64,000 bases of DNA from Rhizophagus clarus (taxonomy: Eukaryota; Glomeromycota; Glomeromycetes; Glomerales; Glomeraceae): the NCBI GenBank assembly GCA_015698045.1, contig BLAL01000019.1:614508-678507 (forward strand). The letters are read 5' to 3'. The notes beneath the pieces were generated by a model that saw only the letters and a list, made by a program, of their open reading frames with translations, did no database searches and was not told the DNA's origin. This document shows, piece after piece, positions 40,512 to 50,561 of this stretch. A program made the position numbers and the translations under genes. Position 1 is the stretch's first letter, and each line of letters starts with the position of its first letter.

Positions 40512-41585
40512 ATTAATTCATTTAAGCTTAAGAACTTTACGTGATTCTTTTTTCTCTTTAAAAATATCTACTATAACAACTGTTATAATATTCTTTTTCT
40601 GAACAATAATTATCAATAAAAAATTTTAATTATTTAAACTTTTAAAAAGAAATTCATGCAGATTTTTATTGTGTGTTAACAATATAAAATAAGCTTACTA
40701 ACTGTATTAAAGAGCCCCAGTTACATTTATTAGAAAAAATAAAATAAAGGGAATTGTTGCGTTCATTTTGTAAATTTAATTTTTACCAATCTACTGTTTG
40801 ATCAATTTAGCACACGTTGAAAGTATCACAGGTGGGTTTAAATTCAAAATTTACTCTAATGATATAAAAGCCCCCCTTAATATTCAATTTAAAATTAATT
40901 AAATTTAACTTAAATTTAACTTTACAATACAAATTAATATAATACTTTCGGAAAAAAATTCATTTCATATTTTGATAATGACAAGGTAAGCCTTGCCGAT
41001 CATTTTTTTATGAATTTATTTCCAAAAGTTTGGGTAAAACGGACAAAATTAGAATATTGACAATATTACATTCCAGATTTGTTCGATCGATAAATTATTT
41101 TTCAAGAAATATAATAATGGTATCAATGAACTTAACTAAGCAATCATGCTCATTTATCATTGTAAAAAATTTTATTCGTTATTTTTATAAAAATTCCGTG
41201 AAAATGAGACCTTTATGGAAAAGTTCGGAAAAATGTAAACAAGTCAGATAATTTCCATTATACTCGTAAATTCCATCAGAATGAGCCTTCATGGAAAAAT
41301 CATGAAATATGAAACACGGATCTACACGGATCAATTTTTTTTTACAGGGTTAATAATAGCTAGAGATTTTGTTATAATTAGTACATTCAGTAAATGGTTT
41401 TAAATTTTAACATACTTATTAACTCCTTTGACGAGAAAATTTATTTTCAGTTAGTATGGATTGTCATCTCATAGGTATCAATTAATATTTACTTTATTCT
41501 TTTTTTTTATAAATTATAGTGATATATCAAGTTCAATAAGCTAGGGTTATGTTTAATAGTTTTTATGTTTTCTTGTATTTTATAT

Positions 41586-41981
41586 TAGAGACCTGCATTT
41601 GGCCATATTTTGAGGCCCGGCCCGGACCCGGACTGGTTTTTAATATATGTAAGAAAAAATAAAGAAAATAGAAAATAAAATTAGAGTTTTATAATAAAAA
41701 ATATAGTTTTGGGATAAAAAACAACTCGTATATGAACTCAAAATAAAAAATATTGATTCTCAAGTCTGATCCGAAATTAGAAATTTGCGGCAAGCTTAAC
41801 TTCGGCCAGAATTAAGGAGATCTTGGCCAGAATTAAGAAAATCCGGGTTTTCCCAAAAAAAATCTGCCAGCCCGGCCCGGCCCGGGTCTTATTTTAATTA
41901 AAATTTGCCGGCCCGGACCCGGCCCGGCACCCGGGTCCGGGCCGGGCTGATCCGGGTCCGGGCTCAGTTTGCAGGCCTCTA
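41586..41981. mobile_element. 396-bp hAT-type MITE, GC-rich, with perfect 8-bp target duplication
   Basis: It is bounded by direct repeats TTTTATAT at 41578-41585 and 41982-41989. Terminal inverted repeats read TAGAGACCTGCA (left) and TAGAGGCCTGCA (right, reverse complement). An 8-bp duplication with TAGRG-type ends is characteristic of hAT elements. The interior alternates AT-rich sequence with dense CCGGGCCCGG palindromic blocks, in strong contrast with the host base composition. No transposase is present. Confidence 0.9.
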
Positions 41982-42499
41982 TTTTATATATTTATTTTAC
42001 TATAAAAATCTCATTTATTAATGTAAAATTACTTTGAGCCATGTACAAGTCATTATTTTCATTCAAATATTTTTTGTGTATATGCTTAGTGACTGGCCCT
42101 GTTAATGTCCAGAAATCTATTTCGTAAATTTTAAGATAATTTTTTCTTTTATTCTTTCTAAATGATTAACACAATTCACTACAAATTTATTCACAAAAAC
42201 AAATTCTTATTAATAGCGATTAGTTAGTTTAATCATTTCACTTATCGTTATAGCCAAGAAATTATTATAAATAAATGTGACGTAATAATTGGAATAATTT
42301 ATTTGGTGATGTACTGTATGTAACATATGCTGATATGAATGCAGATCTATTGGGTACATTTTGTGCGATACTGAGTATGTTGCACTGCATCGTAAACTGT
42401 AAATCATTTCGGATACAAAACTCCATTTAGCCTTTTCTTATCACCGTAATTTTTATTTATAAAGTCCCTTCCTTCAGAGCTTATAATTATAAAAATTCC

Positions 42500-44780
42500 A
42501 TGTCTGATATTCGAAACGAGCTTGTTTCTGCAGTGCTTACTAGATCAATTGCCTTAATAGATTATAATGTTTATAATGATATTCACAAACAATTTGAGTT
42601 TATAAAACAAACAGTTCTTACTGATAACTCTCTTACAAAAGATGAAAAAACTGAAGCAATAAAACAGATGAATAGAAATTATGATCAAAATAAAATTATT
42701 CATAATTCAGGAACAAAAAGAATTTGTGAAAATTGTAAACAAGAATGTTTGGCTACATTATATTGTGAAATTTGTGTTCGAAATTATTTAAAATCAAATT
42801 TTCCAAATTGGACATCTGGAAATGATGATATTGATAATTTAATCCAGAAATGTCAAACTGAAACACTCACGCCAAATAATATAATTGAATGGATTCCATT
42901 CAATAGTTTACAGAATATTAAATATCTAACAAAAGGGGGATTCTCTGAAATTTATACAGCTGTTTGGATTGATGGAGAATATGAAGAATGGGATTCTAAA
43001 AATCAACAATTAATAAGATTTGGAAAACAAGATATAATACTTAAAAGTTTAGAAAATGTTGAAAGTGCAGATCAAAGTTGGTTTGAAGAGGTATGTAATC
43101 TAAATGTCCAGAGAATTTAATAATTAACCAGTTTTATAATATTTAATCTTTAAATTTAATTTTTTGTAGGCTAGATCGCATTTGACTATAAGCAATAAAT
43201 GGTCAGATATTGTCCAATGTTTTGGTTTAACACAAAATGTATCAAATGGAAATTATATGCTTGTAATGGGTAGAATGGATATAAATTTAAGAGAATATTT
43301 ACAAAAAAATCGTAATCAACTTACATGGAAACAAAAAATCAATATTACTTTTGAAATTATTAGGGCACTTTATTTTATTCATTTTGGAAATGCAATTCAT
43401 AGAGATTTGCATTCAGGAAATATATTGTATTCACAATTTAATAGTAAATGGTATATTAGTGATCTTGGATTTTGTGGACCTGCTAATAAATCATCAAAAT
43501 GTATATATGGAAATCTTCCTTACATAGCACCAGAAGTTATTAATGGAAAAGAATATACTTTTAAATCTGATATTTATAGTATTGCAATGCTTATGTGGGA
43601 AATTTCATCCGGACAACCACCATTTATTAATTATGAACATGATTATGATCTTGCAATAAATATTATCAATGGTATTAGACCAAAAATTGTATTAGGAACT
43701 CCAGTTAAGTATAAAAATTTAATGGAACAATGTTGGGATGCTGATCCATCAAAAAGGCCTGATATATACTCACTTTGGAAAAAGATACGAGAAATGAATT
43801 TGTATTATCAAAGTATGACAGATGAACCATTTCAACCAGAAATATATAGTAATTTAGAATTCGATAAAACAAATAGCTCAACAAGTAATATAAATAGCAC
43901 AAGTAAAATTCATCAATTTGAAAATTTACCTGAACCAAGAAATGCAACTGAAGGTATCATAATTCATATTTCATAAATATTATTTTTACTATTTAAAATA
44001 TTATTTTAATAAATATTACATTTTACATTAAATAGAGGAATTAGAAGGTAATATAATTATATAAATCATACAATTTTTATTTAAATTATTTTATAATTAA
44101 AAGTATTTTTATTTTAAATAGCATTTCATAGTAAATCATATGATTTTAATATTCCAAACAATAGTAAGTATTTTTTCAAATATTAAGTTGTTATAGTATT
44201 TAAGCATTTTAGTTTATTATCTATTTTTGCTTTTTTCTAGTCGATGATTTTAATAAATCGAGCAATCAGAATATTAATAATTTTAAAGGTAACGTCACTT
44301 ATGTATTTTGCTAATTTTTAATAAATAAATAATAACTTATATTCCTAAATTCTAGCGCCTGTTAGTGAAAGTTTATCCAAAACATTCGGAAAGTTGCAAA
44401 TAAAAGATGGTAAGAAAATAAGCTACTTATATTATTAGTGAAATAGTACTCATTATTCATAATTTATTTAATTAATACAAACAAGAAAAAGCGCCTGAAA
44501 CAAATAAACTAAATATTAATTTTAGTGGTAAGCTTGCCAAATATACGTGTCTTAATTGTTTTATTGATTGTTTTTATCATTTTTAAAATTTATTCTTATT
44601 TTAGATGATAAAGATGATGAGGAGGAAGTATATAATAACCCGAATTTTCATTCTGAAGAACAAGATGAATTTGAAATTCCTAATGGTAACAGTTTATTAA
44701 TTTTAAAATGTATAAAATATTATATTTCGAATTACTAATTTATATTACTGTAAATATTTATTTTTTTTTTAGACATTTAG
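42500..44780 (+). CDS. Protein kinase with N-terminal Cys-rich motif and a tail of small phase-1 exons
   Basis: Nine exons join without any frame conflict: 42500-43090, 43170-43953, 44036-44047, 44122-44163, 44241-44288, 44356-44409, 44486-44527, 44605-44685 and 44773-44780 (ends TAG). The N-terminal region has a zinc-binding pattern CENCKQECLATLYCEICVRN. The kinase domain has TKGGFSEIY, the ILKSL lysine, HRDLHSGNIL, SDLGFC, APEVI, a SDIYSIAMLMWEISSGQPPF segment and a late SKRPD arginine, so it should be active; it resembles the tyrosine-kinase-like family expanded in Glomeromycotina. The tail is Asn/Ser/Glu-rich and probably disordered. All seven tail introns interrupt codons in phase 1, and the exons are 12, 42, 48, 54, 42 and 81 nt, all multiples of three. 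The gene appears intact. Confidence 0.85.
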
Positions 44781-46618
44781 ATACAAATAATTTTATCACT
44801 TTTACGAGCTTTTATTTATTTATTTGTAAAATTCTATCTTTTATTGCCTTTTTTGATTGATTATTATGAAATATTTATTTTTTTAAAGTTTTTGCTTATC
44901 TTGTATTGTAAATTATATAAACACTAAGCTTAGAGTAGTAAGATTTCTTACAATTTCTTAGTTTGTAATTTAAATAATTCATACACAGTATATAATAAAT
45001 TATTAAGTCTTATTTAATAAATGAATTTAATTAAGCAATCATGATAATCAAACTTTTATCTAGTTTTAATCTATGCTATAATGAAAAATTTGAAAATTGC
45101 AATAAAAAATTGTAATAAAATATTGTGATAAAAATTTGTAAGGGAAATTGTTTAAACTTGCAGGAAACGATAATTGATTGTTTTTAAATCCATTATAATT
45201 TACGCATAAAACTCGTCCTCACAATTTTTTTTTAGTTATAGATAAAATAATTAAGCATGAAGCTATAAGTCACTACAATTGCAAAAAATAGTGAACCAAA
45301 TAAATGTTAAACTAAATGTCAAAAATAATATTTAAAAATTTTTACACCTTACCCGCTTATTTTGTCTTATTTTTTTAAAAGTCATCTTAATTTGTTATTT
45401 TTATCGTATAAACTTTTCTTCCGAGTATGTAGCTAATTAATAATTCACTACTTAAATCAATCGCTCATTAAACAATTAATGGAGTTATTAGGGAAATTAG
45501 TAAAAACAATTACACTCCGTTCTTTATTCAGCCTAGCGATTTTAAGCTTAACATTATTACGAACCTGATAGTCCTGAGAAATAAAACAGATTTAATCATT
45601 CATTACTTAACAAATTAATACTTCCTGTGTCTCTGAATTCACTGCTCCAACTCTAACTCCATTAATATATTTCATAAGTTCTAGAACATTTACACCAATT
45701 TCTTTTATCTTCGCATACACTATTCAGTCTAACGATTAAAACAAACAAGGAAGAAATTATTATTATAAACATGATAGATAATCTAAGATAGGGAGGGTGT
45801 TGTGTAACATTTGACTTCAGAAAATTGTCGTGATGTTTTTCAAAAAAGAATTTTAGATAGAAAATAAATCATAAAGTATATTGTTTTAAAGGATCATTTT
45901 TCAAGAATATTAAAACACTCACTTTATAAAGTTTGTTATTGACTTTTCATATTACATTATTATTATCATAAAATTTATCTAAAAATTTTTTTCTTAATAC
46001 ATAAATTTATTTTTTATGATTTTTATATTAATAAAAATATTAAAATAAAACTGAAAAATCTATGTAAACTTCAATAAAATCATTAAAAAGTGTCTTCTTT
46101 AAGATTAATTTTGACCTCTCTTCACCTTTATACACATTCTTATTTCAAATATTCAATAGAAAATATTACATTCTGTATATGTACTTTAAAATTATTAAAA
46201 AATTATTTCAATCAATAAAATGAATCAATAACTTGTAACAAAAGAATTATTGCCTACCTAAACAAAATTTGTAGCAGATGTAGTGAAAAAGCGCCAAAAA
46301 AGTATGAAAAAACAATCATCTCGCTAAATCTTATCGTACACCCAACCTCACCTTAGGTTAAGAATGATGAAATCAACTGCTCGTAACACGTGGTCTACCT
46401 TAACGCAATTTACATATTTTTATTAAACATATTTCTACTGTTTAAACAAAATATGAATTTAATCTTGGGGTAATAGCCTGGATTGGAAATTTAATAGTAA
46501 AATCCAATCCCAAATGATTGATTTTGTAATTTGTAAATATGAACTGGATTGAGGCGTCAACTCAATCCGATCCAAATTTGTAAACGCACCTATATTGAGC
46601 ATGATACATTTTGCTTTA
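44781..46618. other. Intergenic, no gene seen
   Basis: AT-rich. At about 46465-46575 a block containing GGGGTAATAGCCTGGATTGG and a partly inverted partner (GGATTGAGGCGTCAACTCAATCC) suggests a degenerate small repeat element, superfamily unknown. No coding structure was found. Confidence 0.35.
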
Positions 46619-47119
46619 TCAAGAAATCAAAAAGTAATTTGAAATTGGTATTTTAAGACGATTATTAGAATTATAACAAGAAGAACAAGTAGCTATACAT
46701 TTAGGTTTTGAATCATCAATATGAAAAACTAATTTAATATGTGAATTATTTTGATAAACTTCCTCCAAAGGGTATTTGATGGTATCATTATATAATTCCC
46801 ATTTTGCTTTTGTTGGATATTGTAAACGAGAACAATAACTACATGGAATACATGGATATTGAGTAAGAACATTTTTATCAAAATGAGTTTTTAATTTATT
46901 TAATTTTGTAGAAGGTTGCCAAGGTGGAAAATATGCTCTAAAAGTTATATTTGAAGATGAAAAGGAAGCTTGGGTTGGAATACGAGAATGTTCAGCATTA
47001 GCATTTTGTTGTACTTCAAAGCTTGAAAATAGAGAATTATCAAAATCTTCATAATCTGAATAAGTTTCAGATTCATCATCTGATAATTCAACTCGCCAAT
47101 AATTAATATTTGAATTCAT
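46619..47119 (-). CDS. Cys-rich protein, probable N-terminal fragment of a Helitron-encoded protein
   Basis: This is a 166-residue ORF starting at ATG 47119. It has an acidic N-terminus (VELSDDESETYSDYEDFD), then PCIPCSYCSRLQYPTKAKW and later PKCIATCSSCYNSNNRLKIP. The CxxC...W...CxxC arrangement followed by N-R-x-x-I-P recalls the zinc-binding N-terminal region of fungal Helitron RepHel proteins. No Rep (HUH) or Pif1-like helicase domain follows; the frame ends after IPISNYFLIS. It is therefore a truncated copy or a solo protein. The identification is from memory of the pattern and is moderate at best. Confidence 0.4.
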   Translation of the reverse strand: MNSNINYWRVELSDDESETYSDYEDFDNSLFSSFEVQQNANAEHSRIPTQASFSSSNITFRAYFPPWQPSTKLNKLKTHFDKNVLTQYPCIPCSYCSRLQYPTKAKWELYNDTIKYPLEEVYQNNSHIKLVFHIDDSKPKCIATCSSCYNSNNRLKIPISNYFLIS

Positions 47120-47199
47120 AATTTTTTATAAGATAATTTTTAAAATATTATAAAATTTTATTGTCTAAAATTTAGCAGAAAACTTCTTATTTATAAATA

Positions 47200-47560
47200 A
47201 TATGTTCAAAGTTAAAATCTTTTACAAAGTCAATTAAAAAGTCAAATTTAAAAAAGTTGAAATCATTATAAAGCCAAAATTTATCAAAGTCAAAATCATT
47301 TATAAAATCAAAATTGTTAATTAAATTGATAAAGTCAAAATTATTTACAAACTCAACAAAGTCAAAATTATTTACAAAGTCAAAATTATTTACACAGTCA
47401 AAATTATTTACAAAGTTAAAATCATAAAATTATACATTTTACAAAGTTAAATTTAACAAAGTCATTATTCTGAGTCAATTTTAACAAAGTAATTATTCCG
47501 GTCAATGAAAATCAAAATTTAACAAAGTCATTATTTTTGGTCAATGTAAATCATATTGAA
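47200..47560. repeat. Short tandem repeats of AAAGTCAAAATTATTTAC type
   Basis: About a dozen degenerate units of roughly 16-20 bp built on ACAAAGTCAAAATTATTT lie immediately upstream of the minus-strand gene at 46619-47119. A regulatory role is possible but nothing in the sequence proves it. Confidence 0.7.
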
Positions 47561-48336
47561 TTTATAATATTACATTTGATGTTACATATATATGAAACCA
47601 AAATTAGGCTAATTTTGAATTTTAAAATGGTTAAAGTGATTGAAATTAATTTCAACTTTGAGTTATACAAGTCAAATAATCATAATTTATGACAGTCAAA
47701 ATGAATTATAATTGCGATGGTCAAAATGATTTTTAAGGGTCAAAATTAGTACTCTGAACAAGTTGGATCTAGCTATGAATAAGAGCCAAATATAAGAATA
47801 ATTGTGATTTATAGATTAAATTTTACTGTAAATTTAAATATTCGCAATTCTGCAAAGTATCGCAGAATATTTTGGAATTGTAATAGTTTATAATTAATTT
47901 TAAAAGTATCATTTTTTGATTTTTATCATTTTTAATTTTAACAATTAATGGTGTGATTTTTAATTTATTATTTTATTAATAAAATTTTAAAAAAGAAAAC
48001 TAAAAATTAATTATTTAGATAATTGTCATAAAATTCGGCTGATCGTTATAGCAAAAAATTTTTTTACCGCTTTTGAATATTTTTTTTTTTTTTTGTAATT
48101 TTTTTATTAAAAATGCCATGTAATATTTTTTATTAAATTAATTTTTAAAAAAAAGTTTTTTTATTATATAATTAAAAAGTTTATTCATTTGACTTTTTTT
48201 ATTAAACTGATTTAAAAAAAAAATTTTTTTTCATTAAAATGGTTAAAAAATGTTAAAATCAATTTTTTATTAAATGGTTAACAATTAATTTTGATCGTTA
48301 GAATCTATTCATCTTTTTTTTTAATTATAATAAATA

Positions 48337-48371
<35 letters not shown>

Positions 48372-49620
48372 AAACAAAACAATTTAAAAAATAATTTTTA
48401 TTAAACAATTAAAAAAGTCATTTTTAATTAAATGATTAAAAAAAAAAAAATTTTTTTTTTGATTAAATGATTAAAAATAAAAAGAATTTTTTTAATTAAA
48501 TGACTAGTGTAAGACAAAATTATTTAATAATAGATACTCAATTTTATATGTACAGTACACGTAAATCACAGGATTGTAAAAATTTTAATAACGTTCTTTA
48601 TTGATTAATGCTTGTAGTTTATAAATAAAAACTGAAGTCCATTTCAATGCAAAGTTTATGTTTTCTAAATCGAAGCAATTACTACAAATGTTATTGTATT
48701 ATTTTACAGCTGTTTCTAAAGCGCTTTATGTCTTAATAGTTTACTAATCAGACTCTCTTACATATGTTTGAAAAGAACATGCAGAATGTGTATTGATTTA
48801 CAAAGGTATTGGGGTTTATGCATATTCTTGCTTTGACTTTTATACTAAGTACAGCAAATGTTGTACGACACACTTTGATCAAAAATATAGAAAATAATTG
48901 TAGTTCTTGAGTAAATATACTTATCAATAAATATATGACTGTTTGTTTAAAAAAACAATCTGTGTAAAATATTTTATTACACAAACTTGGTAATACAGAT
49001 TAGCAGTATATCATAATTATATCATTTATTTAAATTATACATTTTAACGAACATGTTGTGTCAATAAATTATAATTATAAAAAATATCATGAACATAAGG
49101 GATGTTATTTTAGTTAATGTATAATATTTCATTTAAAATAAATTTTATATATTTTTAATCATATAAAAATAACAGTAATAAATATTGCAAAATAACATGT
49201 TTTAAAATTTTAATTTCATCTAAAATTCTTACATTTATATGATTTATTAGTGTTGTGACAAATTAGGGGGTCGTCTAAAGCGGGGGCAAATCACGTGATC
49301 TGATTTCAGGATTTGTCATAAATGTCACGTGATTTATAGGAAAAATATGCGTGAAGTAAAATTTCTTAAAAATATCAATAAATCAATAAATTAATAAATC
49401 AGTAAAATTTCTTAAAAATATCAAAAAAAATTTAAATAGTTTGTGATCTATAAACAAAAATAAAAAATCAAATAAAAATCCGCCCATATTTACTGTTTTA
49501 TTTAAGTTTTAAATGTAATTTTTTTTCTAATATTTACATATTTAAAAATTTAAAAATTTGTAATAATTTTTTTCGAAGTGAATTCCAACCATTAGCATCA
49601 AAATACTAATAAATAATTTT
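47561..49620. other. Intergenic AT-rich sequence with an (AT)n microsatellite
   Basis: Holds A/T homopolymer-rich repeats at about 47930-48500, an (AT)n run at about 48332-48360, and a small GC-richer patch at 49264-49335 with two CACGTGA motifs (AAATCACGTGATCTGATTTC), perhaps a MITE end. No gene was found. Confidence 0.45.
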
Positions 49621-49624
49621 AAGT

Positions 49625-49915
49625 TTTTCTGTTTGAATTATCATCAAAACGCGAGATAATCAGATCCACAGAGGCTTCTAACATAGAAATAAAAGATTGC
49701 GTTCTCTCAGCATCACCCATCTCTTCAACATGCCAGTACCTATCATGCATTCTTTCAGTTAATTCACCCACAGTGATTTTTCAATTTTCAGCGCCTTTCT
49801 ATTGCTCCGTTTAAACATATTCTATGAATGACTCTCAACTTTCATATACCTCGAACCCACTTTCTTCAAATATTTTGCGAAATATTTGCCATACTTCAGC
49901 GGTCAACAATGTCGT
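49625..49915 (-). pseudogene. Gene remnant with four in-frame stops beside the large transposon
   Basis: One frame on the minus strand reads continuously with normal protein-like composition (LLTAEVWQIFRKIFEESGF ... VGELTERMHDRYWHVEEMGD) but is broken by TGA, TAA, TAG and TGA. Each stop is one C-to-T change from a Gln or Arg codon. I do not recognise the family. It abuts the left end of the transposon, so it is either the interrupted target or an unrelated relic. Confidence 0.5.
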
Positions 49916-49922
49916 CGGTGCC

Positions 49923-50480
49923 GGGCTGAGCCCAGCGGTGGCTAAAGCCCCTATACATCCCCCCTCCGTGGGAAACCCTATCAGATCCCCTTCCAGTTAG
50001 GCTCCAGCGCCTCACGGCGCGTCTCTAACAATACCATGGATAAATACCATTTCCATACCATACCCCCATCTGTCCCAAAAAATACCCCATCTGTCCTACC
50101 ATCTGTCCTATATATAACTACTCAAATTACTAATCTAACAAAGGAAAGAACAAGAAAACGAATAAGAAAGGAGAGTATAGGACAGATGGGACAGTAGGAC
50201 GGATGAATTTAAAAAAAAAATCAGATCACCTTTCCCAGAAAAAACTTTTGAAATTCGGGTATAAAATGTGTCCCATCTGGCCCAATCTGTCCCATTTTCA
50301 GGAACGAGCTCAGACACACTTTAAAGTCCAAGTAGATATGCAAAAAAAAACCCTATCACCTAGTATGATCCCCTATATATACCCCCCATACCATCCTCAT
50401 ATTAGTCATCGATATTGGGCTATGCCTAAGAAATAGCAATATTACAGGACCTATCCATAGAATACTGTACCTGAAAAAAA
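49923..50480 (+). repeat. Left terminal inverted repeat
   Basis: It matches the reverse complement of 63441-64000 with about seven differences by eye, half of them homopolymer-length changes. It starts with the palindrome GGGCTGAGCCC. It contains at least four copies of CATCTGTCC in both orientations (50069-50112 and about 50184). The terminal 150 bp are GC-rich. A 60-codon open frame on its minus strand (50135-50317) is a by-product. Confidence 0.95.
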
Positions 50481-50484
50481 TTGT

Positions 50485-50528
50485 AATTAAACATAGTCGA
50501 TATATAGGTATCAAAAAAAAAATAAATT
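50485..50528 (+). promoter_or_regulatory. Putative element promoter block, copy upstream of the helicase
   Basis: The block GTAATTAAACATAGTCGATA, TATAGGTATC and an A-run then AATAAATT lies 34-80 bp upstream of the helicase ATG. An almost identical block lies upstream of the minus-strand ORF at 60938-61561 (see 61584-61638). Two unrelated genes in opposite orientation sharing about 50 bp of upstream sequence suggests a transcription signal. Confidence 0.5.
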
Positions 50529-50561
50529 AAACAAAACTTCTACTAAAGTATCCAACTAACA

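Noticed and set aside
50135-50317. 60-codon ORF (MSELVPENGTDWARWD...) present in both inverted repeats, also at 63605-63787
   Set aside because: Identical because the repeats are identical; ends in low-complexity hydrophobic sequence and overlaps the CATCTGTCC sites. Kept as part of the TIR, not a gene, although two identical short genes cannot be fully excluded.
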